A DNA stretch of 64,000 nucleotides from Lysobacter sp. ISL-50 (GTDB lineage Bacteria; Pseudomonadota; Gammaproteobacteria; Xanthomonadales; Xanthomonadaceae). Positions 43,710 to 53,085 of the stretch are shown here, in pieces. A program made the position numbers and the translations under genes. Under the pieces are notes generated by a model that was not told the DNA's origin, did no database searches, and saw only the letters and a program-made list of their open reading frames with translations. Location of the stretch: NCBI RefSeq assembly GCF_018612875.1, contig NZ_JAGGRI010000002.1, forward strand, positions 124,001 to 188,000, read 5' to 3'. Each line of letters starts with the position of its first letter. The stretch's first letter is position 1.

Positions 43710-43797
43710 GTCTGTCTCGTTGAGTGCCGGTGATCGCGCGGGCATACCGTTGCGGCGCGTGCTCGGGTGACGTGCGTGGACGCTGGCGCTGTCGCGG

Positions 43798-43872
43798 ATC
43801 GCGACTTCCCTCTCGCACCGAGTGTCTTGAGCAGGTTCGACGCGAGCCTATGCGCTCCCCGTCACGGTTGGA
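43798..43872 (-). promoter_or_regulatory. Structured leader with TPP-riboswitch-like 3' half, upstream of the TonB receptor
   Basis: Read on the minus strand, GTGAC pairs with GTCGC to close a three-way junction. One arm is GAGC-GCATAG-GCTC. The other starts GAACCTG, continues with CTC and CAC-TCG-GTG stems, and ends GAGAGGGAAG. GAACCTG plus AGGGAAG with a two-part stem between is the P4/P5 arm of TPP riboswitches. However, the CTGAGA loop that holds the pyrimidine ring and the ACCC strand of P2 are missing. It may be a variant or degenerate aptamer. The stretch lies about 90 bases before the start codon. Confidence 0.4.
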
Positions 43873-44031
43873 ACCGATGCGGGGTATGTTCACAGACTAG
43901 GTTTTGTTGGCTTAAGCCGAACGGATCGATAGAGAAAGTTTTGTCGCGGCGCAGCATCGGGCGACGCGCGCGCTGGCCGCGCGGTGTGCGAGCGATGTTT
44001 CGATGGCGCCGCCGGCGCGGCGGCGCGCGGC

Positions 44032-44913
44032 TCAATGCGTCTGCGCCGCGACCACTTTGCGGCTTTCGCGCAGGAACGCGGTGACCAGGCGCACGCGCAC
44101 GCTCGATCGCGACCAGACGATGCCGATGCAACGCTTGGCCGACGCGTCGGGCAGCGGAATGCGCGCGAGCTTCAATCCTTCCGGCCACGGCGGCGCCCAG
44201 TCGGGCACCAGCGACACGCCCAGGCCGCGATCGACCATCACCGCGATGGCGTTGAGCGCGTTGAGTTCGAAGCGCTCGCGCGGAACGATATTGGCCTGGC
44301 GCAGGTACTCGTCGGCCTGGCGGCCGCCCCAATGGTGACGGTCGTAGCGGATCAGCGGCTGCGTGGACAGCAACTCGTGCGGATTGCGATCGGCCATGCT
44401 CAGCGGCGCCAGCACGATCAGCGGCTCTTCGCGCAGCAACTGCCACTCGCAGGTCTTGGGCAAGGGGAACGGCGCCTGCAGCACCACCGCGGCGTCGAGA
44501 TCGCCCTTCTCCACCGAGTGGTACAGATCGGCCGAATAGCCCGGCTGGATGAACACGTTGATGCCGGGGAAGGATTCGACCATGCGCGCGAGCACGTCGG
44601 GCAGCATGCCGGCCAGCGCGGTCGGGCAGGCACCCAGGCGCAATTCGCCGGCGACCTCGCTTTCGTTGGCGACGCTGCGCAGGTCGGCGACGTTGCGCAG
44701 CAGTTCGCGCGTGCGCGGCAGGATGCGCGCGCCTTCCTCGGTGACGCTGACGGTGCGGCCGACGCGCGCGATCAGCGGTGCGCCGATCTCGCGTTCGAGC
44801 GTGCGGATCTGCTGCGCCACCGCGGCCGGCGTGATGTTGAGCACGCGCGCGGCCGCGGCCATCGAGCCTTGATCGACCACGGTCACGAAGGTATGTAGGA
44901 ACTGGGTTTCCAC
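44032..44913 (-). CDS. LysR-family transcriptional regulator
   Basis: A 293-residue LysR regulator: winged helix-turn-helix at 1-60 (GSMAAAARVLNITPAAVAQQ), then an effector domain with VGRTVSVTEEGARILPRTRE at the hinge. The start is GTG at 44913 (METQFLHTF). It lies between the receptor gene and the Kelch-SSS symporter gene, all on the same strand, so it is well placed to control both. The inducer is unknown. Confidence 0.88.
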   Translation of the reverse strand: METQFLHTFVTVVDQGSMAAAARVLNITPAAVAQQIRTLEREIGAPLIARVGRTVSVTEEGARILPRTRELLRNVADLRSVANESEVAGELRLGACPTALAGMLPDVLARMVESFPGINVFIQPGYSADLYHSVEKGDLDAAVVLQAPFPLPKTCEWQLLREEPLIVLAPLSMADRNPHELLSTQPLIRYDRHHWGGRQADEYLRQANIVPRERFELNALNAIAVMVDRGLGVSLVPDWAPPWPEGLKLARIPLPDASAKRCIGIVWSRSSVRVRLVTAFLRESRKVVAAQTH

Positions 44914-45039
44914 GGCGCCCCGCTGGTTGTTGTCGGCAGGCTACCCGAGCATGCGCACCCGCGCCATGTGCCGAGCGCCGGACGGCGTTTCCCCGGAGTC
45001 AAGCGGAGCCTGTGTGTGAATATGGTCCGCGCGCCTTGG

Positions 45040-45073
45040 CGCTCGGAACGCGGCGGCGCTCGGAACGCGGCGG
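45040..45073. repeat. Two 17-base tandem repeats between LysR and symporter genes
   Basis: The unit CGCTCGGAACGCGGCGG occurs twice back to back. The surrounding 288-base gap holds no other feature that I can support except a likely LysR promoter. Confidence 0.8.
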
Positions 45074-45201
45074 CGCGCGGAGCCGGGCGGATCGCGCGAT
45101 CCGGGCATGATGGGCGGCATGAGCGGTCCGCAACGCTGATCGCGTCGGCCGGCCGCGGTGCCAGCCCTCGCCTCTACGCGCAAGGCGATGGCGACGCGGC
45201 T

Positions 45202-47646
45202 TCAATCGCCGGCCCGGTCGCGATAGATGGTCAGGCCCTTCAGCGATTGCTCCGGCGCCGGGAAGAACAGGCTGGCGGCGTAGCCGATCACGATGCACAG
45301 CAGGATCGAGATCGCCAGGTAGTAATACGGATGGACCATCTGCAAGGTCCAGATCATCAAGGTCAGGGCGATGCTCGCGGCGATGCCGATCGCCACGCCC
45401 TGCCAGTTGGCGCGGCGGGTGAACATGCCCAGGGTGTAGGCGCCGGCGAAACCGCCGCCGAGCAGGCCGGCCAGTTCGATCGACAGATCGAACAGCGAAT
45501 GCACGTTGAACTTCGACAGCAGCAGCGCGGTGGCGATGCCGATCAGGCCCACCACCACGGTCATGATCTCGGCGAAGAACACGCTCTTCTTCGCGCTGCG
45601 GTCCTTGGCCAGCTTCTCGTAGAAGTCCACCGAGATCAGCGTCGCCACCGAATTCATGATGCCGGACAAGGTCGCCATCGCCGCGGCGAAGATGCCGGCG
45701 ATGATCAGCCCGGTCACGCCCACCGGCAGTTCGGCGGCGATGAACATCGGGAAAGTCGCGTCGATCGGCAACAGCGGATTCATCCGCTCCGGGTTGTTCT
45801 TGTAGTAGACGAACAGCGAGGTGCCGATGGTGTAGAAGATGATGCCGCCGGGAATGGTGATGGCGGCGAACGCCCAGATCGAACGCCCGGCCTCCTTGTC
45901 GGACTTGGTGGACAACGTGCGCTGCATCAGCACCTGGTCCTTCGGGAAGGTCAGCACCACTTCAAACACCACCAGGAAGATGAAGCCCCACACGGTGGCC
46001 TTGGTCATGTCGAAGCTGAAGTCGAAGGTGTGCATCTTGCCCAGCGACATCGCCGTGGACCAATACTCGCCAAAGCCGCCGCGCAGGTGCCAGATCATGA
46101 AGCCGATCGCGAACAGTGCGCCGCCCATCTTGACGATCACCTGCACGAAGTCGGTCCAGATCACCGCCTTCATGCCGCCCATCGCGGTGTAGACGATGGT
46201 AAAGCCGCCCATCAGGATCACGCTCCAGAACACGCTGATGCCGGTGATGGTGGCGATGCCCAGCGCGGGCAGGAACAGGATCACGCTCATGCGGCTGCCG
46301 ATCTGCACCACGATGCACAAGGCGCTGGCGAGCATGCGGATCGCCGGATGGAAGCGCGTTTCCAGGTACGAGAACACCGACATCAGATCCAGCCGGCGCA
46401 ACAGCGGCACGATCCACACCGCGACGAACATCAGCCCGAACACCGCGACGACGTTGTTGGCCAGGTACTGCCAGTTGGTTTCGAAGGCCTTGGCCGGGAT
46501 CGCGATGAAACTGATCGAGCTGGTGTTGGCCGCGTACAGGCTCACGCCGGCGGCCCAGAAGGGGATGCTGCGGCCGCCGACGAAGAAGCTGCTGGTCGAG
46601 CCGCGCTTCTCGCGCAGGTAGAAGAACAGGCCGATGCCGATCATGCCGACCAGATAGACCGCGATCACCACCCAATCCAGCCAGTGCAATCGCAGTTTGC
46701 TCGACTGCACCTGGGCGGTGGCGAAGGCGGTATGGGCGCCATCGGCCGAGGCCTGGGCCCAGACCAGTCCGTCGGGCCAGTGCGCGGTGGCGCTGGCGCC
46801 GGCGGGCAATTCGGCGCCGGGCAGCGTCGCCCAGGAACCGGTGATGGTCTGGTAGATCATCAGCTTCGCCGCGGCGTGGGCGAGGGCGGGATCGGCGATC
46901 GGATACAGCACGTGCGCCTGACCGGTCGCGCGGCCGCTGCCGGGTACGACCTGGCCGGGCACGCGGCCGGCGTCGCTCCAGGCTTTATCCGCCGACCAGC
47001 GCAGCATGCGGTCGGCGCCGCCGTGCGCATCGGCGACGATCAGGAACAAGGCGCGGGTCTGTGCGATCAGCGAACGCGGCGCGGCGCCGCCGGGCCAGGC
47101 CGGAAGCGAGGTCCAGGCGATGCCGGCGTCGGCGCTGGGACGCTGGAACACATGCGCGCTGCCATCGGCGCCGATGCCGGCGACGTACAGGGTGTCTTCG
47201 GACAAGCTCGCGCGCAGTCGCGACAGCGGCGCGGGCAGCGGCGGCAAGGGGTGCAGTCGCGCGCCGCTGTCGTCGGCGTCGATGCGCGCGATCGCGACAG
47301 AAGCATCGGCATCGGACGGCAGCAGATACGCGCGGGTGCCGTCGCCGACCACCGCGCCGGCCCACGGCGCCGCGGTCCATTGCAGCGGCAGCCAGGCGTT
47401 ACGACCGTTGTCCAGGCGCCAGGCGTGATCGCGGCCGATCGCCAGAGTGCGGCCATCGACCGTCGCCAGCCCGATCAGCGGCGAAGCGTTTTGCAGCGAC
47501 GGCAGCGTGCCGGCCTGCAACGGCGTCAAAGCCTCGGCCTGCGCCGTCGTCGCCGTCAGCATCAGGCCGGCGCACAGCAACGCGACCAGACCGCGCGCCC
47601 GGATCGTCCGGCCCGCACGCGCCAGCGCCCACAAGAATTGCGACAT
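45202..47646 (-). CDS. Sodium/solute symporter (SSS family) with N-terminal Kelch-like propeller domain
   Basis: An 814-residue fusion. A signal peptide (near residues 10-35, ending TAQA) leads to a periplasmic Kelch-like beta-propeller (about 40-310), then an SSS/SLC5 transporter of about 14 helices from LHWLDWVVIAVYLVGMIGIG onward, with the conserved GGRSIPFWAAGVSLYAANTS region of helix 1-2. Similar fusions occur in sialic acid and sugar uptake, where the propeller may be a NanM-like mutarotase. ATG 47646 (MSQFLWAL) follows GGGGCGG; a start at 47664 adds six residues. It should import the compound handled by the neighbouring enzymes. Confidence 0.85.
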   Translation of the reverse strand: MSQFLWALARAGRTIRARGLVALLCAGLMLTATTAQAEALTPLQAGTLPSLQNASPLIGLATVDGRTLAIGRDHAWRLDNGRNAWLPLQWTAAPWAGAVVGDGTRAYLLPSDADASVAIARIDADDSGARLHPLPPLPAPLSRLRASLSEDTLYVAGIGADGSAHVFQRPSADAGIAWTSLPAWPGGAAPRSLIAQTRALFLIVADAHGGADRMLRWSADKAWSDAGRVPGQVVPGSGRATGQAHVLYPIADPALAHAAAKLMIYQTITGSWATLPGAELPAGASATAHWPDGLVWAQASADGAHTAFATAQVQSSKLRLHWLDWVVIAVYLVGMIGIGLFFYLREKRGSTSSFFVGGRSIPFWAAGVSLYAANTSSISFIAIPAKAFETNWQYLANNVVAVFGLMFVAVWIVPLLRRLDLMSVFSYLETRFHPAIRMLASALCIVVQIGSRMSVILFLPALGIATITGISVFWSVILMGGFTIVYTAMGGMKAVIWTDFVQVIVKMGGALFAIGFMIWHLRGGFGEYWSTAMSLGKMHTFDFSFDMTKATVWGFIFLVVFEVVLTFPKDQVLMQRTLSTKSDKEAGRSIWAFAAITIPGGIIFYTIGTSLFVYYKNNPERMNPLLPIDATFPMFIAAELPVGVTGLIIAGIFAAAMATLSGIMNSVATLISVDFYEKLAKDRSAKKSVFFAEIMTVVVGLIGIATALLLSKFNVHSLFDLSIELAGLLGGGFAGAYTLGMFTRRANWQGVAIGIAASIALTLMIWTLQMVHPYYYLAISILLCIVIGYAASLFFPAPEQSLKGLTIYRDRAGD

Positions 47647-47735
47647 CGAATACCGCCCCATCATCGATGCGGACCGGATCGCCCCGGTTCGCAGTTTTAC
47701 CCCGACTGCGCTGTCGCCGCCCGCATCGCGGCGGC

Positions 47736-48590
47736 TCAGGCGCGCTCCGCCGCCGCCAGCAGCGCCTGTGCGCGCTTGAGAAACGGCAGATCGATCATGC
47801 GTCCATCCACCACGAACACGCCGCGGCCCGCGTCCGGCGCCGCCGCCGCCGCGGCGACGATGCGCCGCGCCGCGTCCAGCTCGGCCGCGGTCGCGGCGAA
47901 GATCTTGTTCGCCAGCAAGACCTGGGCTGGATGCAGGCAGCTCTTGCCGATGAAGCCCAGCCGCCGCGCCATCCGCGCCTCGGCCAGGTAACCGGCTTCG
48001 TCGTGCAGGTCGGCGTAAGCGCTGTCGATGGCGAACACATCGGCCTGCGCGGCGGCCATGCGCACGGCGAACATGGCCGCGTGCACGTTGGCCAGGTCGT
48101 AGCGCTCGATGCCCGCGGCTTCGAACAGATCGGCCAGCCCCAACTGCAGACCGGCCACGCGCGGATGCGCGCAGGCGATCTCGCCGGCATGCGCGAGCGC
48201 GCGCGGGGTTTCGATATTGACCAGCACGCCGATCGGTTGCGCGACCTGGTTGAGCGTCTGCGCGCGTTCGATCGCGGCGACCGCCGCGCGCAACGACGCG
48301 GCCGATTCGATCTTGGGCAGATTGATCAAGGCCACGCCGTCGCGCGCGACCGCGGCGATGTCGGCGGCGAAGTGCGGCGAGTCCGGCGCGTTGACGCGCA
48401 CGATCATCAGCTTGCGCGACGCGAGCGCCGCCTCGGAGCCGACGAAGGCGGCGACCGCGATGCGCGCCGCCGCCTTGCGTTCTTCGGCGACCGCGTCTTC
48501 CAGATCGAACGACAAGGCGTCGGCCGGACCGGCCAGCGCCTTGTCGAACAGCTCCGGCCGCGTGCCGGGCACGAACAACTTGCTACGCAT
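47736..48590 (-). CDS. HpcH/HpaI aldolase/citrate lyase family protein (CitE-like)
   Basis: A 284-residue CitE-like lyase. It starts with the family hallmark RSKLFVPGTRPELFDKAL; DALSFDLEDAVAEERK holds the metal-binding acidic residues, and IGVLVNIETPRALAHAGE carries the second set. Relatives cleave citryl-, malyl-, citramalyl- or methylmalyl-CoA. With the class III CoA-transferase at the other end of the locus it could break a hydroxy-acyl-CoA into acetyl-CoA or propionyl-CoA and a keto acid. It is the first gene of the minus-strand series and is preceded by a 409-base gap. Confidence 0.88.
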   Translation of the reverse strand: MRSKLFVPGTRPELFDKALAGPADALSFDLEDAVAEERKAAARIAVAAFVGSEAALASRKLMIVRVNAPDSPHFAADIAAVARDGVALINLPKIESAASLRAAVAAIERAQTLNQVAQPIGVLVNIETPRALAHAGEIACAHPRVAGLQLGLADLFEAAGIERYDLANVHAAMFAVRMAAAQADVFAIDSAYADLHDEAGYLAEARMARRLGFIGKSCLHPAQVLLANKIFAATAAELDAARRIVAAAAAAPDAGRGVFVVDGRMIDLPFLKRAQALLAAAERA

Positions 48591-48999
48591 GGAACCACCG
48601 CGGCGGATTGCGAATCGTCATGGCCCCGGAGTGTGCGTCAAGCAAACAGTGGCAATCGCACAGGGGTCGCATGTTCAAACGATAGGTTTTGTTTTGACCG
48701 GGGTGGGGTGAGGCAAGCAATGGTGGCAAGCGGGAGAGGGAGAGCGCGAAGCCACGAAGTCTTTTGTGGGAGGGAGCTTCAGCCCCGACTCCCGAAGCCG
48801 CGCACCCCCGACCCACCCCATCACCCACCCAAGCCCGTCCCTCCACCCAGCCACCCCCAAAACCGCCACATTCCGCCAAATTCCGGGCCCGCCCCGCCCA
48901 CACCGAGAGCAAAATCCCCCATCCGCCCGGCACGGCCCGATAATGACGCCCATTCCATCCAGGCCGCGCCCCGCTCGCGCGCCGCTCACCGAGTCGCCG
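48591..48999. other. Divergent intergenic region between the CitE-like gene and oleB, with one REP arm
   Basis: 409 bases with promoters for both directions expected. One REP arm (CTTTTGTGGGAGGGAGCTTC, then AGCCCCGACTCCC, 48761-48799) is present, and a C-rich low-complexity stretch (48805-48910) follows. An open frame runs through into oleB, but its residues look like repeat translation, so it is not taken as coding. Confidence 0.7.
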
Positions 49000-49902
49000 A
49001 TGACGTCCAGCTCCAGCTTCCCCGACTACCCCTTCCAGCCGCAGCGTTTCGAAGTCCGTCCGGGCATCGGCATGAGCTATCTCGACGAAGGCCCGCGCGA
49101 CGGCGAAGTCGTGGTGATGCTGCACGGCAACCCGTCGTGGAGCTATTACTGGCGCAAACTGGTGCTGGGCCTGAAGGACCGCTACCGCTGCATCGTCCCG
49201 GACCACGTCGGCATGGGCCTGTCCGACAAGCCCGGCGAGGATCGCTACGAATACACCTTGCAATCGCGGGTCGACGACGTCGAACAGTTGCTGCAGCACC
49301 TGGGCGTCACCGGCCCGATGACCCTGGCCGTGCACGACTGGGGCGGCGGCATCGGCTTCGGCTGGGGCCTGAAGCATTCCGAGCAGATCAAGCGGCTGGT
49401 GATCACCAACACCGGCGCGTTCCCGCTGCCGGCGGCCAAGCCGCTGCCCAAGCGCCTGCGCCTGGGCCGCGATTCGTCGATCGGCACCGGCCTGATCCGC
49501 GGCTTCAACGCCTTCGCCGGCGGCGCCTCGCGCCTGGGCGTGGTCAAGGCGATGCCGGCGGACGTGCGCCGCGCCTATGTCGCGCCGTACGACTCCTGGG
49601 CCAATCGCATCGCCACCTCGCGTTTCGTCCAGGACATTCCGCTGGGCGAGGGCGACAAGGCCTGGCCGCTGGTGCAGGCGATGGGCCGCAAGCTGCCCGA
49701 ATACGCCGACCGGCCGGCGTTCATCGGCTGGGGTCTGGCCGATTTCGTCTTCGATCATCATTTCCTGAAAGGCTTCACCGACGCGTTGCCGCGGGCGCAG
49801 GTGCAGGCGTTCAAGGATGCCGGGCATTACGTGCTGGAAGACAAGAGCGAGATCTTGGTGCCGGACATCCGCGCCTTCCTCGACCGCCACCCTCTGAGCT
49901 GA
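49000..49902 (+). CDS. oleB: OleB, beta-lactone decarboxylase (alpha/beta hydrolase, haloalkane dehalogenase-like)
   Basis: A 300-residue alpha/beta hydrolase that turns the beta-lactone made by OleC into the final cis-olefin and CO2. MLHGNPSWSYYWR is the oxyanion-hole region, VHDWGGGIGFGWGL bears the nucleophile Asp113, and DAGHYVLED the catalytic histidine. It follows Xanthomonas OleB closely (FPDYPFQPQRF start, ATSRFVQDIPL). ATG 49000 is the family start; a longer GTG frame upstream is repeat sequence. The oleC start lies 7 bases after its stop. Confidence 0.93.
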   Translation: MTSSSSFPDYPFQPQRFEVRPGIGMSYLDEGPRDGEVVVMLHGNPSWSYYWRKLVLGLKDRYRCIVPDHVGMGLSDKPGEDRYEYTLQSRVDDVEQLLQHLGVTGPMTLAVHDWGGGIGFGWGLKHSEQIKRLVITNTGAFPLPAAKPLPKRLRLGRDSSIGTGLIRGFNAFAGGASRLGVVKAMPADVRRAYVAPYDSWANRIATSRFVQDIPLGEGDKAWPLVQAMGRKLPEYADRPAFIGWGLADFVFDHHFLKGFTDALPRAQVQAFKDAGHYVLEDKSEILVPDIRAFLDRHPLS

Positions 49903-49909
49903 GACACGC

Positions 49910-51574
49910 ATGGACGCTGCCGCACCCACCTGCAATATCGCAGCGGTACTGCCGACCCTGGCCGCGCAATCGCCCGAACGCGTGGCGATGCGTTGCCCCG
50001 GCACGCGCCGCGCCGACGGCATGGCCCGTTACGACGTCGTGCTGACCTATGCGCAGTTGGACGCGCGCAGCGACGCCATCGCCGCCGGCCTGGCCAAGCG
50101 CGGCATCGTCCGCGGCACCCGCACCGCGGTGATGGTGCGGCCGTCGCCGGAGTTCTTCCTGCTGATGTTCGCCTTGTTCAAGGCCGGCGCGGTGCCGGTG
50201 CTGATCGATCCGGGCATCGACAAGCGCGCGCTGCGCCAATGCCTGGACGAAGCCGCGCCGGAAGCCTTCATCGGCATTCCGCTGGCGCACGTGGCGCGCG
50301 TGGTGCTGGGCTGGGCGAAGTCGGCGCGCATCCGCATCACCACCGGCAAGCGCGCGTTCCTGGCCGACGACACGCTCGAACGCGTCGAGCGCGCCGGCGC
50401 CGGCGTGGGTTCGCAACTGGCCAACACGCAGCCGGACGAAGTCGCGGCGATCGTCTTCACCAGCGGCTCGACCGGCGTACCCAAGGGCGTGGTGTTCCGT
50501 CATCGCCATTTCGTCGCCCAGATCGAAATGATGAGCCAGGCCTTCGGCATGGTGCCCGGCGGCGTGGACCTGCCGACGTTTCCGCCGTTCGCCTTGTTCG
50601 ATCCGGCGCTGGGGCTGACTTCGATCATCCCCGACATGGACCCGACCCGGCCGGCGCAGGCCGATCCGGTCAAATTGCTCGAAGCGGTCACCCGTTTCGG
50701 CTGCGATCAATTGTTCGGCTCGCCCGCATTGATGGCGGTGCTGGCCCGGCACGGCCAGCCGATGCCGACGGTCAAGCGCGTCACCTCGGCCGGCGCGCCG
50801 GTGCCGCCGGACACGGTCGCGCGCCTGCGCGAACTGCTGCCCGACGACGCGCAGTTCTGGACGCCGTACGGCGCCACCGAATGCCTGCCGGTGGCGGTGA
50901 TCGAAGGCCGCGAACTGCAGTCCACGCGCGCGGCCACCGAAGCCGGCGCCGGCACCTGCGTCGGCCGCGCGGTGGAGCGCAACGAAGTGCGGGTGATCCG
51001 CATCGACGACGCGGCGATCGCGCAATGGTCGGACGATCTGTTGGTCGGCGCCGGCGTGGTCGGCGAAATCACCGTCGCCGGTCCCACCGCCACCGACAGC
51101 TATTTCAATCGCGATTCGATGACCCGGTTGGCCAAGATCCGTGAGCACGCCGGCGGCGTGGAGCGCATCGTCCATCGCATGGGCGATGTGGGTTATCTCG
51201 ACGAACAAGGCCGGCTGTGGTTCTGCGGGCGCAAGACGCATCGCGTGGAAACCGCGGGCGGCCCGCTCTACACCGAGCAGGTCGAGCCGGTGTTCAACAC
51301 GCATCCGAAGGTGCGGCGCACCGCGCTGGTCGGCACCGGAACCTTCGGTGCGCAGGTGCCGCTGCTGTGGGTGGAACTGCATCAGCCGCGCGTCGGCGAT
51401 ACCGAGCGCAAGCGCATCGTCGAGGAACTGCGCGAGATCGGCGCCCGGCATGCGCATACCGCCGGGATCGAGCGCTTCCGCTTCCATCCGGGGTTTCCGG
51501 TGGATATTCGCCATAACGCCAAGATCGGGCGCGAGAAGCTGGCGCTGCAGGCGCAGGCGATCGAGAGCCGTTGA
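49910..51574 (+). CDS. oleC: OleC, beta-lactone synthetase (ANL superfamily)
   Basis: A 554-residue ATP-dependent enzyme of the acyl-CoA synthetase/luciferase superfamily that converts the beta-hydroxy acid to a beta-lactone. [15 protein letters not shown] (about 183-197) is the P-loop, [13 protein letters not shown] the A5 motif, and [20 protein letters not shown] the A7/A8 hinge. The length is typical of OleC. It lies between oleB (7 bases) and oleD (196 bases, with REP arms). Confidence 0.93.
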   Translation: MDAAAPTCNIAAVLPTLAAQSPERVAMRCPGTRRADGMARYDVVLTYAQLDARSDAIAAGLAKRGIVRGTRTAVMVRPSPEFFLLMFALFKAGAVPVLIDPGIDKRALRQCLDEAAPEAFIGIPLAHVARVVLGWAKSARIRITTGKRAFLADDTLERVERAGAGVGSQLANTQPDEVAAIVFTSGSTGVPKGVVFRHRHFVAQIEMMSQAFGMVPGGVDLPTFPPFALFDPALGLTSIIPDMDPTRPAQADPVKLLEAVTRFGCDQLFGSPALMAVLARHGQPMPTVKRVTSAGAPVPPDTVARLRELLPDDAQFWTPYGATECLPVAVIEGRELQSTRAATEAGAGTCVGRAVERNEVRVIRIDDAAIAQWSDDLLVGAGVVGEITVAGPTATDSYFNRDSMTRLAKIREHAGGVERIVHRMGDVGYLDEQGRLWFCGRKTHRVETAGGPLYTEQVEPVFNTHPKVRRTALVGTGTFGAQVPLLWVELHQPRVGDTERKRIVEELREIGARHAHTAGIERFRFHPGFPVDIRHNAKIGREKLALQAQAIESR

Positions 51575-51597
51575 GGCAGGGCGATCGGGGACGAGAG

Positions 51598-51680
51598 CGT
51601 CGGGGCTGAAGCCCCTCCCACAACAGCGAGCGTGGCCCCGAAGTCTTTTGTGGGAGGGGCTTCAGCCCCGATGCTTTTCG
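51598..51680. repeat. REP arms between oleC and oleD
   Basis: Two arms arranged tail to tail: GTCGGGGCTGAAGCCCCTCC with CACAAC (51599-51624), then CTTTTGTGGGAGGGGCTTC with AGCCCCGATGCTTTTCG (51644-51680). The order is the reverse of the head-to-head pairs elsewhere. It lies in the middle of the oleBCD operon. Confidence 0.9.
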
Positions 51681-51770
51681 CTCCGAGCCCGCGATAGTCG
51701 CCAATCCGACAAACCGCCCCCTCCACCGCCGTCTATCATTCCTGCCTATCTTCTCCTTCGGACCTGCGCC

Positions 51771-52781
51771 ATGCGAATCCTAGTCACCGGCGGCGGCGGT
51801 TTCCTCGGCCAGGCCCTGTGCCGCGGCCTGATCGCGCGCGGCCACGAGGTGGTGAGCTTCAATCGCGGCCATTACCCGGCGCTGGACGCGCTCGGCGTGA
51901 TTCAGATCCAGGGCGACCTGGCCGATCGCGACGCGGTGATCGCCGCCGCGCACGGCTGCGAGGCGATCTTCCACAACGCCGCCAAAGCCGGCGCCTGGGG
52001 CAGCTACGACAGCTATCACCAGGCCAACGTGGTCGGAACCGACAACGTGCTGGCCACCTGCCGCGCCCACCGAATCGGCAAGCTGGTCTACACCTCGACC
52101 CCGAGCGTGACCCATCGCGCCACCCATCCGGTCGAAGGCGGCACCGCCGACACCGTGCCCTACGGCGAAGGCTTCAAGGCCGCCTACGCGACCACCAAGG
52201 CCATCGCGGAGAAAGCCGTGCTCGCCGCCAACGGTGCCGAACTGGCCACCGTCGCGCTGCGTCCGCGCCTGATCTGGGGCGTGGGCGACAACCAATTGCT
52301 GCCGCGGCTGGTCGCGCGCGCCAACGCCGGCCGCCTGCGCTTCGTCGGCGACGGCAACAACCGCATCGACACGACCTACATCGACAACGCCGCGCAGGCG
52401 CATTTCGATGCGTTCGAACATCTCGCCCCGGGCGCGGCCTGCGCCGGCCGCGCGTACTTCATCAGCAACGGCGAACCCAAGACCTTGCGCGAAACCCTCA
52501 ACGGCCTGCTCGGCGCGGTCGGCGCGCCGCAGGTGGACAAGACCTTGCCGTTCGGCGCGGCCTACGCCATCGGCGCGGTCTGCGAAGGCCTGTGGCATGT
52601 GCTGCCGTTGCAGGGCGAACCGCCGATGACGCGTTTTCTCGCCGAACAACTATCGACCACGCACTGGTACGACATGACGCCGGCGACGCGCGATTTCGGT
52701 TACGTGCCCAAGGTCAGTTTTCACGAAGGGCTCACCCGCCTGAAGGCCGCCTGGACGCAAGCGCCCGCCGTCACCGCCTGA
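51771..52781 (+). CDS. oleD: OleD, NADPH-dependent beta-keto acid reductase
   Basis: A 336-residue extended short-chain dehydrogenase. It reduces the OleA product to the beta-hydroxy acid. The Rossmann motif GGGGFLG follows the start MRILVT, and the catalytic pair is Tyr139 and Lys143 (YATTK). A Thr-Ser-Thr-Pro-Ser stretch (YTSTPSVTH) gives the active-site serine. The ATG at 51771 was taken as start because it begins the nucleotide-binding strand. In the family order oleB-oleC-oleD is normal, but the repeat before this gene suggests that it may need its own promoter. Confidence 0.93.
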   Translation: MRILVTGGGGFLGQALCRGLIARGHEVVSFNRGHYPALDALGVIQIQGDLADRDAVIAAAHGCEAIFHNAAKAGAWGSYDSYHQANVVGTDNVLATCRAHRIGKLVYTSTPSVTHRATHPVEGGTADTVPYGEGFKAAYATTKAIAEKAVLAANGAELATVALRPRLIWGVGDNQLLPRLVARANAGRLRFVGDGNNRIDTTYIDNAAQAHFDAFEHLAPGAACAGRAYFISNGEPKTLRETLNGLLGAVGAPQVDKTLPFGAAYAIGAVCEGLWHVLPLQGEPPMTRFLAEQLSTTHWYDMTPATRDFGYVPKVSFHEGLTRLKAAWTQAPAVTA

Positions 52782-52861
52782 CAACCTGCGCTGGCCGAGA
52801 GTCGAAGCGTGCCATCGGGACCTGCGCCGATGGGGCTTTCTCTCATGCCAGGAGGTTTCCC

Positions 52862-53023
52862 ATGCTGCATTACGCCGCCGTATTTTTCGTCATTGCGATC
52901 ATCGCCGCGGTCCTGGGCTTCACCGGCATCGCCGGCGCGGCCAGCAACATCGCCTGGATTCTGTTCGTCGTGTTCGTGGTCCTGGCGATCGTCTCGCTGT
53001 TCCGCGGCCGCCGCGTCGCCTGA
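52862..53023 (+). CDS. DUF1328 small membrane protein (YtjA-like)
   Basis: A 53-residue protein with two hydrophobic helices ([16 protein letters not shown] and [18 protein letters not shown]) separated by TGIAGAAS, ending in a basic FRGRR tail. This is the DUF1328 pattern, common in proteobacteria and often under stress control; its function is unknown. AGGAGG at 52850-52855 is a perfect Shine-Dalgarno sequence with good spacing. Confidence 0.92.
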   Translation: MLHYAAVFFVIAIIAAVLGFTGIAGAASNIAWILFVVFVVLAIVSLFRGRRVA

Positions 53024-53085
53024 CGCCGAAGCCTGAGCGCCGCCGACCGCGTGGCCGGACCGGAGCGGGGGGCTACAATGGCGGC

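Noticed and set aside
43798-43872. A canonical TPP riboswitch
   Set aside because: CTGAGA and the P2 strand are missing, so only a TPP-like partial structure can be claimed.
44968-47991. A 1007-codon plus-strand frame opposite the symporter
   Set aside because: Rich in His/Asp/Gln/Gly as expected for the complement of a membrane protein; no motif.
48766-48999. N-terminal extension of OleB
   Set aside because: The extra residues translate a REP arm and a C-rich stretch; homologues start close to MTSSSSFPDYPF.
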